From positions 1 through 47,062 of the forward strand of contig CAZDDX010000011.1 in assembly GCA_964504345.1 (NCBI GenBank): a stretch of DNA of 47,062 nt. The letters are read 5' to 3'. Source of the DNA: CAMDTE01 sp964504345 (lineage in GTDB: Bacteria; Bacteroidota; Bacteroidia; Flavobacteriales; Schleiferiaceae). Below are positions 34,143 through 42,344 of this stretch, one piece after another; the first letter of the stretch is position 1; the number at the start of each line of letters is the position of its first letter. A program made the position numbers and the translations under genes. Below the pieces are notes generated by a model. That model was given only the letters and a program-made list of their open reading frames with translations. It searched no databases and was not told the origin of the DNA.

Positions 34143-34655
34143 ATGGACGCTACGCACCTGCACCTCCTGGTCACACACGGATTGATCTTTTTAGCCCCTG
34201 TGGCTGCGGTTTTGCTCCTTTGGGGCAGCAATCCACTTCAGAAGCAAATGCGGCGGGCTGGATACGTTTTTGCGTTGTTGGCCGCCGCCGGTGGCTGGGC
34301 CGCCCACATCAGCGGAGAAGAAGCCGAAGAGCGGATTGAATCCCTTCCCTGGGCAGAAGAATCCTACATTCACGAACACGAAGAAGTTGCGGAAGTAACG
34401 CATTTGTGGGTAATGGCCCTCAGTGCGGGCGCTTTGGCCGGTTTGTTTTTGGGCGAACACGAGCGCTGGGTCAAACCCCTCCGATGGACCGTGGTCTTCT
34501 TGGCCGCAATGACCTCGTTCGCCGGCGCGTACACCGCCAATTTCGGAGGTAAAATTCGCCACACCGAAATTCGGACCGACGTCGGGCCCGCAAATGCCCT
34601 ACCCGATCCAACCCACGGAGATGCGCACGAAGAGCACAACGACGCCGAACACTGA
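34143..34655 (+). CDS. DUF2231-like membrane protein
   Basis: 170 residues from the ATG at 34143 (MDATHLHLLVTHG). Four or so membrane helices, with histidines at 5, 7 and 12, a conserved-looking GEEAEERIES segment and a HEHEEVAEV stretch between helices. The histidine and GE/E pattern is reminiscent of DUF2231 and related haem-binding membrane proteins seen near respiratory genes. The histidine-rich C-terminus (HGDAHEEHNDAEH) could bind metal. Function unknown. Confidence 0.65.
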   Translation: MDATHLHLLVTHGLIFLAPVAAVLLLWGSNPLQKQMRRAGYVFALLAAAGGWAAHISGEEAEERIESLPWAEESYIHEHEEVAEVTHLWVMALSAGALAGLFLGEHERWVKPLRWTVVFLAAMTSFAGAYTANFGGKIRHTEIRTDVGPANALPDPTHGDAHEEHNDAEH

Positions 34656-34666
34656 AAAATCCCACC

Positions 34667-35266
34667 ATGGCTCACACCTCCCCTTGGGACGACCGCTATT
34701 CCTCCCCGGAATTCATCTACGGCACGCAGCCCAACGCTTTTTTGGCAGAGCAACTGGCATCGTTGGCGCCGGGCAAAGCCCTATTTGTCTTTGAAGGGGA
34801 AGGGCGAAATGCGGTTCATGCCGCCCAATTGGGTTGGGAAGTGGACTGTTTTGACGGCAGTGCGGTAGCCCGCAGCAAGGCCCTGGGCTGGGCGGCCCAC
34901 CAAGGGGTGGCACTGAATTACACCACCGCTATGCTGGAAGATTTTACGTTTCCCGTTGCGGAATACACCATGGTGGTTTTGGTGTTTGCCCACCTGCCGC
35001 CAAACCTGCGCGGTGGCTTGCACCAAAAAAGCATGCACGCCCTCAAACCTGGCGGAACTTTACTGCTGGAAGGCTTTAGGCCGGAACAACTGCCCCTGAC
35101 GAGCGGAGGTCCCAAGGATGCTGCTTGGCTGTACACCCGCGAACTTTTGTTGGAGGACTTTGCCGAAATGCAATCGTTGGACGTTTCCGAAGCAAATCCC
35201 CTGTTGGACGAAGGCCCGTTGCACCAAGGACCTGCGGCTACCGTCCGCGTGGTGGGCATTCGCTGA
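34667..35266 (+). CDS. SAM-dependent methyltransferase (TehB/thiopurine-type)
   Basis: 199 residues. A class I methyltransferase fold with the glycine-rich SAM motif FEGEGRNAVHAA (about 43-54), a second strand at VDCFDGS and a post-motif FAHLPP. The N-terminus WDDRYSSPEFIYGTQPNAFL resembles TehB and thiopurine-methyltransferase-like proteins that modify tellurite, selenium or thiol compounds. In a sulfur-rich neighbourhood this could methylate sulfide- or selenium-derived species, but that is inference. It is 11 bases after the preceding gene. Confidence 0.8.
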   Translation: MAHTSPWDDRYSSPEFIYGTQPNAFLAEQLASLAPGKALFVFEGEGRNAVHAAQLGWEVDCFDGSAVARSKALGWAAHQGVALNYTTAMLEDFTFPVAEYTMVVLVFAHLPPNLRGGLHQKSMHALKPGGTLLLEGFRPEQLPLTSGGPKDAAWLYTRELLLEDFAEMQSLDVSEANPLLDEGPLHQGPAATVRVVGIR

Positions 35267-35341
35267 ACACTTTCCCTTGCCGGTAGAAAAACCCGGCACC
35301 TACCCCATCCCCGTTGTACCCATCCCGCTTCAAAAAAACAA

Positions 35342-35989
35342 ATGCCCCAACCCATCACCATCGAGGTTTTTTCCGACATCGCCTGTCCCTTCTGCTACAT
35401 TGGGAAACACCGTTTGGAGGAAGCGCTGGCCCAACGCACGGATCTAGAGGCTGAGGTCCTCTGGCGAACCTTTATTTTGGACCCGGACGTAGACGAGTCT
35501 GCCTTGGGGCAACCGTCGCTTCCACATTTGGCTCAGAAAAAGGGCTGGACTTTGGAACAAGCACACGAAATTGTTCGCGGCGTAACCGAACAAGGTGCGG
35601 GTGCGGGGATTGATTTTCGGTTCGATCGGACGTTGGTGGTAGACACCCAGGATGCCCACCGTCTGCTGCACTGGGCAGGTACCTTAGGCAAGGCCAACGA
35701 ACTCAAGGAAGTCTTGTTTCAAGCCCATTTTACCGACGGCTTGGACTTGGTGGACCTGAACGTTTTGGCCGACTTGGCGGGCGCTGTTGGTTTGGACGCC
35801 CAAGAAGCTCGCGCCGTTCTGGAAACGGGCCAGTACGCAGACGACGCCCTCGCGGACCTCAAATTAGCCGACCGATTCAACATTCGAGGTGTACCTTTTT
35901 TTGTGTTCAATCGGCAATTTTCTGTTTCCGGGGCCCAACCGGTGTCTGTGTTTTTGCGGGCCTTGGAGCAAGCCTCTGCCGGCGAATAA
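35342..35989 (+). CDS. DsbA/FrnE family thiol oxidoreductase
   Basis: 215 residues without a signal peptide. CPFC (C15-C18) in the thioredoxin-like position and a large helical insertion identify the FrnE branch of DsbA-like proteins (2-hydroxychromene-2-carboxylate isomerase-like). Typical sequence: FSDIACPFCYIGKHRLEEAL, then RGVPFFVF with the cis-proline near the C-terminus. A cytoplasmic thiol oxidoreductase with unknown partner; FrnE proteins are linked to stress tolerance. It lies upstream of the second sulfur operon but is separated from it by that operon's own promoter. Confidence 0.88.
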   Translation: MPQPITIEVFSDIACPFCYIGKHRLEEALAQRTDLEAEVLWRTFILDPDVDESALGQPSLPHLAQKKGWTLEQAHEIVRGVTEQGAGAGIDFRFDRTLVVDTQDAHRLLHWAGTLGKANELKEVLFQAHFTDGLDLVDLNVLADLAGAVGLDAQEARAVLETGQYADDALADLKLADRFNIRGVPFFVFNRQFSVSGAQPVSVFLRALEQASAGE

Positions 35990-36033
35990 AACCCCAGCAT
36001 GAGGCGATTCCACTTCCTGCGCACCAAGCTTTT

Positions 36034-36076
36034 GTGACTCGTGTCACCTTAGGTGGGGTTGATTCCGGTATTTTTG
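36034..36076 (+). promoter_or_regulatory. Crp/Fnr-type operator and -7 box of the second sulfur operon
   Basis: GTGACTCGTGTCAC at 36034-36047 (centre 36040.5) is followed by TATTTTTG (36069-36076), a perfect TAnnTTTG box starting 28.5 bases from the centre. The predicted start site is near 36081, placing the operator at about -41, the class II position. The ATG at 36098 leaves a leader of about 17 bases. Confidence 0.7.
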
Positions 36077-36097
36077 AACCAAACAAAAATCTGCTCC

Positions 36098-36658
36098 ATG
36101 ATTGATTTTCTTCTCAACCCTTGGCCTTGGTGGTTTTCCGGGGCTCTGATTGCCGGGGTCATGCTGACCATGAATTTCTTTGGTAAAGCATTTGGCATTT
36201 CGTCCAACCTACGCACCGTTTGCGCTGCTGTTCTGCGCCCTAAGGCAAAATTCTTCGACTTTGACTGGCGAAAAGAACTTTGGAACCTGGTCTTTTTGGG
36301 CGGTTCGGTGGTCGGAGGCTTTGTTGCCTATCAATTTCTTACGTCGCCGGGCACAGACGCTGTGCAGTTGGCCTCCGCCACGGTAGCAGACCTTCAGGCG
36401 CTGGGCTTTACCGCGCCAGAAGGCATGCAACCCAACGAATTGTTTGGTCCCGAAGCTTGGGCGAACCCCATGACTTGGCTCATTTTAGTGGTTGGTGGAT
36501 TCTTGGTGGGCTTTGGCACCCGGTATGCCGGCGGCTGCACCTCCGGGCACGCCATCAGCGGGCTCTCCAATCTTCAGCTTCCGTCGTTGATTGCGGTAAT
36601 TGGCTTTTTTGCCGGAGGACTCCTGGTGACGCATTTTATTTTCCCACTGATTTTCTAA
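36098..36658 (+). CDS. YeeE/YedE-type sulfur transporter, first half
   Basis: 186 residues from the ATG at 36098. Membrane helices hold the motif GGCTSGHAISGLS (C147), typical of the YeeE/YedE family, in which cysteines pass thiosulfate or sulfide-derived sulfur through the membrane. This is the N-terminal half of a protein that is a single chain in E. coli and in other bacteria; the second half is the next gene. Such split pairs are common in Bacteroidota. It opens the operon that continues into tsdA and a soxB-like gene, so thiosulfate or related sulfur is the likely cargo. Confidence 0.88.
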   Translation: MIDFLLNPWPWWFSGALIAGVMLTMNFFGKAFGISSNLRTVCAAVLRPKAKFFDFDWRKELWNLVFLGGSVVGGFVAYQFLTSPGTDAVQLASATVADLQALGFTAPEGMQPNELFGPEAWANPMTWLILVVGGFLVGFGTRYAGGCTSGHAISGLSNLQLPSLIAVIGFFAGGLLVTHFIFPLIF

Positions 36659-36670
36659 AAAGTTAGGACC

Positions 36671-37084
36671 ATGAAATTTTTAAAATTCCTCTTTTTGGGC
36701 GTCTTTTTTGGCATCATCATGGCCAAATCGGAAGCCATGTCTTGGTTTCGCATTCAAGAAATGTTCCGCTTTCAATCCTTCCACATGTACGGCATCATTG
36801 GCACGGCCGTGGTACTAGGCGCCATCGGTGTGGCTTTGATCAAACGTTTCAAGGTGAAGGACATCGACGGCAATCCGATTCAATACGCGGATAAAGAACC
36901 CGGGGTTGTAAAAGGCTTGCTGGGCGGGAGTCTCTTTGGCATGGGTTGGGCCATTACGGGTGCTTGCCCCGGACCCATTGTAGTGAATTTGGGCTACGGA
37001 TACTGGCCCTTTGCTGTGGTGTTTGTGAGCGCCGTTTTGGGAACCTACGTCTACGGTCTGTTGCGCGACAAATTGCCCCATTGA
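36671..37084 (+). CDS. YeeE/YedE-type sulfur transporter, second half (DUF6691-like)
   Basis: 137 residues. Three to four helices and the motif GACPGP (C99), the C-terminal YeeE signature. It is 12 bases after the first half and 7 before tsdA, consistent with one operon. It probably assembles with the first half to form the sulfur transporter. Confidence 0.87.
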   Translation: MKFLKFLFLGVFFGIIMAKSEAMSWFRIQEMFRFQSFHMYGIIGTAVVLGAIGVALIKRFKVKDIDGNPIQYADKEPGVVKGLLGGSLFGMGWAITGACPGPIVVNLGYGYWPFAVVFVSAVLGTYVYGLLRDKLPH

Positions 37085-37091
37085 GCCGCAA

Positions 37092-38255
37092 ATGAGCACC
37101 CCAAACGAATCACAATCCCCAATAAAAGGCTCAAAAAAGTCGCCTACGGAACAGCAAAACAAGCACTTGCAGCCCCTGTTGGGCTTGCTTCGTACGTTGG
37201 TGCTGCTTTTGTTGTTTAACGTTGGTCTCTTGGCCTATTTGGTGTGGTTCACCGTTCCCGCACCTTGGGTGCAGGAATCGTGGACCGCGGTTTCCAGCAA
37301 GTTTCGCGCGGCCTTGGAGGCATCGAATGTTACGGATTCGGAAGAGTCTACTGCATGGGAGGAAACGGATGCAGCGGTTGCTCTTTGGTTGGCCCCAAAC
37401 CCAGAGGAGCTGCCCGACGGTCCAGAGAAGGAACGCATTTTGTACGGACGCGATCTGATTGCGCACACCGCCAAGTATTTTGGCCCCAGGGGAAGCGTGA
37501 AAGCAGGTGCCACCAACGGGATGAATTGCCAGAACTGCCACCTGAAGGCGGGAACGCAGCCGTTTGGCAACAACTACGGAGCCGTGGCCAGCACCTACCC
37601 CCGGTACCGGGCACGGTCCGGCGCTGTAGAGAACATTTACAAACGCGTGAACGACTGTTTTGAGCGCAGCCTCAACGGCCAAGCCCTAGACACCAACGGC
37701 ACGGAAATGGCCGCCTTGGTAGCCTACATTCAGTTTTTAGGAAAAGAGGTGCCTAAAGGCGAAAAACCGGAGGGGTCTGGATTGAAAAAGTTGGCATTCT
37801 TGAACCGACCCGCGGATCCCGTTCACGGCAAGGAGGTCTACGCGGCGCAGTGTGCCAGCTGCCACCAACCCAACGGTCAAGGCCTTCTGGCACCGGACGG
37901 AATGGAATACACCTATCCGCCTTTGTGGGGCGCAAAAAGCTACAACAGCGGCGCCGGCTTGTACCGACTGTCCAACTTTGCCAAATACGTAAAATACAAC
38001 ATGCCCCAGGGTGTGGAACACACCGAGCCGGTTTTGACCGACGAGGAGGCTTGGGATTTGGCCGCTTTTGTGAACAGCCAACCGCGCCCGGGAAAAGACA
38101 TCTCCCGCGACTGGCCTCGCATCGAAGAGAAACCCTTTGACCATCCCTTTGGGCCGTTTGCGGACGCCTTCACGGAAAAAGAACACAAATACGGACCGTT
38201 TGGCCCCATTGAGGCCGCTGCGGAAGCACGAAAAGCAAAAGATGGAAAAAAATAA
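37092..38255 (+). CDS. tsdA: TsdA-like dihaem thiosulfate dehydrogenase, membrane-anchored
   Basis: 387 residues. An N-terminal membrane anchor (about 30-55) holds a periplasmic dihaem cytochrome. Haem 1 binds through CQNCH (146-150); the TsdA hallmark cysteine that ligates it is C189 in NDCFERSLNG, which gives the unusual His/Cys coordination. Haem 2 is CASCH (254-258). Thiosulfate dehydrogenase joins two thiosulfates into tetrathionate and delivers electrons to cytochrome c; some members run in reverse as tetrathionate reductases. The gene is 7 bases after the YeeE pair and overlaps the soxB-like gene by 14 bases, so thiosulfate chemistry is strongly implied. Confidence 0.87.
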   Translation: MSTPNESQSPIKGSKKSPTEQQNKHLQPLLGLLRTLVLLLLFNVGLLAYLVWFTVPAPWVQESWTAVSSKFRAALEASNVTDSEESTAWEETDAAVALWLAPNPEELPDGPEKERILYGRDLIAHTAKYFGPRGSVKAGATNGMNCQNCHLKAGTQPFGNNYGAVASTYPRYRARSGAVENIYKRVNDCFERSLNGQALDTNGTEMAALVAYIQFLGKEVPKGEKPEGSGLKKLAFLNRPADPVHGKEVYAAQCASCHQPNGQGLLAPDGMEYTYPPLWGAKSYNSGAGLYRLSNFAKYVKYNMPQGVEHTEPVLTDEEAWDLAAFVNSQPRPGKDISRDWPRIEEKPFDHPFGPFADAFTEKEHKYGPFGPIEAAAEARKAKDGKK

Positions 38256-39951
38256 TTCGCGTCGATCGTTTCTGAAAAAGGCCACCCTGGCGGGTGGCGC
38301 CACGTTGCTGGGCGGCGCAACCTCCTGGGCAACCCCCACCGTAGATGGTGCGGAAGAACCGTTGGGCCCCACCGGAAAACCGCTGAAGACGGCAGATGGG
38401 CACACGGTCTTGCAAGTGCTTCAAACCACGGACGTCCACTGCCAAATTCACCCGCACGACGAACTCTTTTGGGAAAACGACCGGGCGGTGTTTCGCAAAA
38501 CGGGCGGATACGCGCAGTTGGCCACGTACTTGCGCAAAACGCGCAAAAAAGGGGCGTCGTACCTGATTGATACCGGAGACATGTTCCAGGGCAGCGAACT
38601 GTCCGTACAAACCTCCGGAGCCGCGCTGGTGCCTATTTTAAACGCGCTGGACTACGATCTGTACCTTCCGGGCAACTGGGAGGTCATTTACTACAAACAG
38701 GCCATGCAGCGCCTGTTGGGCAGCCTACACGCCCCCAAAGTGTGCGCCAACATGTACCACGCCAAGCCCGACGGTTCCAAGGGCGAGCTGATTTTTCCGG
38801 CCTACTCCATTTGGGAGGTGGACGGCATCAAGGTGGGCTTCTTGGGCTACACGGATCCCCTGGTCCCCCTGCGCCAGTCCCCCAATTACTCCAAAGGCAT
38901 TGTGTACACCGCGCCGGAAGAAAACTTGGCCCACTACGTAGACGTTTTGCGCAACCAAGAACAGTGCGCCGCGGTGCTGGTGGTGGCCCATTTGGGCCTG
39001 TCCCAGCAAATCCACCTGGCCAACCTACCCGAATGTGCCGGTGTAGACTACATTTTGGGCGGAGACACCCACGAGCGCGTGCGCGAGCCCATTGCGTGCA
39101 CCTATTCCAAAGTAGTGGAACCGGGCGCCTTTGGCTCGTTTGTGGGCCGACTGGAACTGCAATTCAAAGACGGGAAGCTGATGGATTCCACCTACGCGCT
39201 GGACGAAATAACAGCGTCCAAGTATTCAGCAGATCCTGCCGTGGCCGCCTTGCTTGCCGCGCAAGAAATTCCGTTTAAAAACTCCATCGAACGGGTTTTG
39301 GGCACCAGCAAGGTTCCCTTGTACCGGTATTTTGTGGTGGAGAATCCCATCGACCAAATGGTACTGGACGCCCTGAAATGGCGCCTTCCGGAGGTGGACG
39401 TGGTGCTCTCCAACGGCTTCCGCTTTTGCCCACCGCGCACCACCCCAGATGCCAACGGTCTGATTCCCATTACCCACGGGTATTTGTTTGACATGCTCCC
39501 CGTGGACAGCACCGTTCGCATTGCGGAGGCCTCCGGCCAGCAAATTCTGGATTGGTTGGAAAAGGAACTCAACAACGTGTTCGCGGCCAAGGCCAACGAG
39601 CGCTTTGGGGGCTGGGTCATCAAATTCAAGGGCATGCAGGTGGAATTTTACGCCTACAAGCCCAAGGGACAACGCGTGGCGTCGGTACGCATCAACGGAG
39701 CCCCTCTGGACCCGCAGCGGATGTACGTGTTGAGTGCTTGCGAACGCGACGGAGACCCCCAGGACATGCTGTGCCGCATCAAGGGCGTGAAAAACGCGCG
39801 CAATACGTCCTACACCCTCCATTCCACCCTGGAAGCGTATTTGGCGGCCAACAGCCCCGTCTCCCCCACCCCGGAAGGCAATGCACGCGTATTGGACGCC
39901 CCGCAGAACTTGTTGACTCAAGTCACCGGGGTTCCGTATTCGTTTCGGTAG
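38242..39951 (+). CDS. SoxB-like metallophosphatase-fold thiosulfohydrolase
   Basis: 569 residues from the ATG at 38242, overlapping tsdA by 14 bases. A twin-arginine leader (RRSFLKK, residues 7-13) targets a folded protein to the periplasm. The 5'-nucleotidase fold has D64/H66, D113 in LIDTGDMFQGS, N145-W146 in PGNWE, H250 in VVAHLG, and D275/H277 in GGDTHERV. In ordinary 5'-nucleotidases the loop is GNHE, and in SoxB it is GHWE; here the catalytic histidine is tryptophan as in SoxB, but the metal-binding asparagine is kept. SoxB releases sulfate from sulfonated SoxYZ; no soxYZ is nearby. I call it SoxB-like, with an open substrate. Confidence 0.72.
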   Translation: MEKNNSRRSFLKKATLAGGATLLGGATSWATPTVDGAEEPLGPTGKPLKTADGHTVLQVLQTTDVHCQIHPHDELFWENDRAVFRKTGGYAQLATYLRKTRKKGASYLIDTGDMFQGSELSVQTSGAALVPILNALDYDLYLPGNWEVIYYKQAMQRLLGSLHAPKVCANMYHAKPDGSKGELIFPAYSIWEVDGIKVGFLGYTDPLVPLRQSPNYSKGIVYTAPEENLAHYVDVLRNQEQCAAVLVVAHLGLSQQIHLANLPECAGVDYILGGDTHERVREPIACTYSKVVEPGAFGSFVGRLELQFKDGKLMDSTYALDEITASKYSADPAVAALLAAQEIPFKNSIERVLGTSKVPLYRYFVVENPIDQMVLDALKWRLPEVDVVLSNGFRFCPPRTTPDANGLIPITHGYLFDMLPVDSTVRIAEASGQQILDWLEKELNNVFAAKANERFGGWVIKFKGMQVEFYAYKPKGQRVASVRINGAPLDPQRMYVLSACERDGDPQDMLCRIKGVKNARNTSYTLHSTLEAYLAANSPVSPTPEGNARVLDAPQNLLTQVTGVPYSFR

Positions 39952-39960
39952 GTTTGCCGC

Positions 39961-40434
39961 ATGAAAACGATTCAACTCTTTGCCGTTCTGGTTCTTTTGA
40001 GCTGGAACCTAACCACTCCGGCCGCAGCCCAAAGCCGCGCAGAAAAAGGTAAAAAAGCACCCGTGTCTGCGTTCGCGCCCGTCGCCTTGCAGCACCGCAT
40101 TGTTTTTCAATTAGTTACGAACGACACCCTGGCCCACAAAGCACTTCTGCGTCAGCTGGGAAACATTTTGGCGACGGATCCTTCCGCAAAGTTGGAGGTA
40201 GTGTGCCACGGACCGGGCGTAGACCTTTTGGTGGCTTCCAAAAGCCGTTTGGGGGGTAAAATCGACGCCTTCAAAAACCGCGGTGTGGCTTTTCATGCCT
40301 GCGAATTCACCTTACGCGAGAAAAAGATTGCCGCGTCGGAACTCTTCCCCGGAACAACCACCGTCCCCGCCGGCATTTTGGCCTTGTCCGAGCGCCAAAT
40401 GCAGGGTTGGACCTACATCAAAGCTGGTTTTTAA
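39961..40434 (+). CDS. exported DsrE-like sulfur-carrier protein
   Basis: 157 residues. A signal peptide ends at AAAQ (residue 24). The mature domain (about 44-150) has the DsrE/TusD-like alternating strand-helix pattern with RIVFQLVTNDTLAHKALLRQLGN and cysteines C82 (VVCHGPG) and C114 (FHACEFTL). DsrE-family proteins carry or transfer sulfane sulfur on cysteine; an exported form fits a periplasmic sulfur pathway. The gene is 9 bases after the soxB-like gene and 2 before the porin. Confidence 0.8.
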   Translation: MKTIQLFAVLVLLSWNLTTPAAAQSRAEKGKKAPVSAFAPVALQHRIVFQLVTNDTLAHKALLRQLGNILATDPSAKLEVVCHGPGVDLLVASKSRLGGKIDAFKNRGVAFHACEFTLREKKIAASELFPGTTTVPAGILALSERQMQGWTYIKAGF

Positions 40435-40436
40435 CG

Positions 40437-41927
40437 ATGAAAACGCAACACCCCAAGACCACCGCCCTCGCGGTGGTCTTTTTTTTAAGCGCCAGCGCTG
40501 CCCTGTGGGCTGCACCTCGTGCCCTAGAACCGCTGGAAGCGGATACACTTCCTTGGAAAACAGGCCGCCACGGTTCGGTGAGTGCTCTGGCTGCCCCCCA
40601 CGCGCGCATGCCCCGTCGGCCCAAAACCTCCACGCACCTGAGCGAGGCCATAACGCAAGGAACTTGGACCTTTACGTCCCGCAGTTTTTTCATGGGCACC
40701 CAGCAGCAAGGAGTGCTCAAGGACGACTGGGCTTTGGCCCAGGGAGGAAGTTTGGGGTTAAAAACCAAACCCTTGCGCGGATTTTACGCCCATGTTTCCG
40801 GCTTTTACGTCTTCAATTTGGGGTCGTCGGATTTGGCGGCAAAGGACCCCACCACGGGCCTGATGAACCGGTACGAGCTGGGGCAATTTGACGTGACCCG
40901 GCCGCACGAGATGGAAGACCTGGAGCGGTTGGAGGATTTGAACGTTGGTTGGGAAAAAGACGGATGGCACGCGCGGTTTGGACGCATGCACCTGCAAACG
41001 CCGTTCTTCAATCCGCAAGACGGTCGGATGCGACCCACCTTGGAGCAAGGTCTTTGGGTGGAGAAGCACGCGCAAAAGTGGGGCGTTTGGCAGGGCGGAT
41101 GGATCCACGGGGTGTCTCCACGTTCCACCACCAAATGGTACGGTTTGGCGGAGTCCAACGCCATTTTTGGAAACGGCGTGGACGCCACCGGCGCCCCAAA
41201 AGATTTGGTGTTTGAGGAATCCGGAGAACATGCTTTTTTGTTGAACTGCAACAAAGAATGGCACACCCGGCCGCACTCCTCGTTGTTGCTGAAAAGTTGG
41301 GGAATGGTTTGGGACCGGGTTAACCGCACGGAATTGGTGGAACTGCACTGGAAGTCTGACCGCGGTTGGCACGCGGCCCTTCAAGCCATTGGGCAACAAA
41401 CCTTGGGCCACGGAGGAAACCACGATCCGTTGAAGGCCTATGCACCCGAGGGAGGGCAATCCTGGGTCTTTGGGGCGCAAGTGAGCCGACTGAAAAAGCA
41501 TTGGGAAGGGTCGTTGCAAGGAACGCGCATCACCTCCCACGGGATGTATTTGATGCCTCGGGAATGGGGCCGGGATCCATTTTTCACGTTTCTCCCGCGG
41601 GAACGAAACGAGGGATTGGGGGACGTTTGGGCCTTTTCCGGCAAAATCAGCCGGCATTTACCGCACCACGCAACCGTCCAAGCGGCCGGGGGACTCTACC
41701 TTCTGCCCAACCCCACCCACTTCGCGCTCAACAAATACGGCATGCCGTCCTACGGGCAAGTGAATGTAGACCTTAAATGGCCCATGACCGGCGTACTGGA
41801 AGGCTTTGACTTACACCTTCTGTGGGTGTACAAGGGGACTTGGTTGCGTGATTTACCGGCCAAGTACACCTACAACCGCGTAGGATTGAACCACTTCAGC
41901 TTGGTGCTGAACTACGGCCTGCACTGA
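40437..41927 (+). CDS. outer-membrane porin, OprD-like
   Basis: 496 residues from the ATG at 40437, which gives a signal peptide (LSASAALWAAP, cleavage near 26). The mature protein is strand-rich with repeated aromatic-glycine segments (GSLGLKTKPLRGFYAHVSGFYVF) and an RFGRMHLQTPFFNPQDGRM segment, resembling OprD-type porins annotated in Bacteroidota. It ends in a barrel-like stretch. As the last gene of the sulfur operon it probably lets thiosulfate or related anions through the outer membrane. Confidence 0.8.
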   Translation: MKTQHPKTTALAVVFFLSASAALWAAPRALEPLEADTLPWKTGRHGSVSALAAPHARMPRRPKTSTHLSEAITQGTWTFTSRSFFMGTQQQGVLKDDWALAQGGSLGLKTKPLRGFYAHVSGFYVFNLGSSDLAAKDPTTGLMNRYELGQFDVTRPHEMEDLERLEDLNVGWEKDGWHARFGRMHLQTPFFNPQDGRMRPTLEQGLWVEKHAQKWGVWQGGWIHGVSPRSTTKWYGLAESNAIFGNGVDATGAPKDLVFEESGEHAFLLNCNKEWHTRPHSSLLLKSWGMVWDRVNRTELVELHWKSDRGWHAALQAIGQQTLGHGGNHDPLKAYAPEGGQSWVFGAQVSRLKKHWEGSLQGTRITSHGMYLMPREWGRDPFFTFLPRERNEGLGDVWAFSGKISRHLPHHATVQAAGGLYLLPNPTHFALNKYGMPSYGQVNVDLKWPMTGVLEGFDLHLLWVYKGTWLRDLPAKYTYNRVGLNHFSLVLNYGLH

Positions 41928-41962
41928 GATTTTTCGGCCCGACGCCCTATTCTCTGCAACTC

Positions 41963-42298
41963 CTAACGCTTGGCGATCCGGTTGCCGGTATCCCGCTGTC
42001 GGGAGCATTTGAACCGACTGATCTCCGGGTCCCGCCGTTTGGCGTGCTTGGTGGTGCGGCCGTGCATTCTTTTGCGCCACATGCGAAAGCTGCTGGGCAA
42101 ACTGTTCGCCCGCATGAAGTCCACCACCTCGCCGGGCGTCAAACCAAACTGAAGGCGCAAGGCATCGAAGGGCGTGCGGTCTTCCCACGCCATCTGGATG
42201 ATGCGGTCTTTTTGGACCTCCGTAAACGATTCAAAAGCTGTGGCCACCTTTGGGAAACACCCACAGTCCCCATTTGGTTCAAACCAAGTTTGCACCAA
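41963..42298 (-). CDS. DUF2805 (TIGR03643) family protein
   Basis: Up to 111 residues. The conserved core ESFTEVQKDRIIQMAWEDRTPFDALRLQFGL, followed by SSFRMWRKRMHGRTTKHAKR, is the TIGR03643/DUF2805 signature, a small putative helix-turn-helix protein of unknown function. The start is uncertain: ATG 42298 gives an unusual N-terminus with cysteines, and GTG 42247 (starting VATAFESF) would give a family-like length. It is 46 bases after the phnA stop on the same strand. Confidence 0.8.
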   Translation of the reverse strand: MVQTWFEPNGDCGCFPKVATAFESFTEVQKDRIIQMAWEDRTPFDALRLQFGLTPGEVVDFMRANSLPSSFRMWRKRMHGRTTKHAKRRDPEISRFKCSRQRDTGNRIAKR

Positions 42299-42344
42299 GG
42301 CCTATTGGGTTGCAGCAGCGGTAAGACGGCGCGCTACCGGTGGT

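Noticed and set aside
35279..35299. Hairpin TGCCGG/CCGGCA after the methyltransferase gene
   Set aside because: Only six pairs and no T run; not a convincing terminator.
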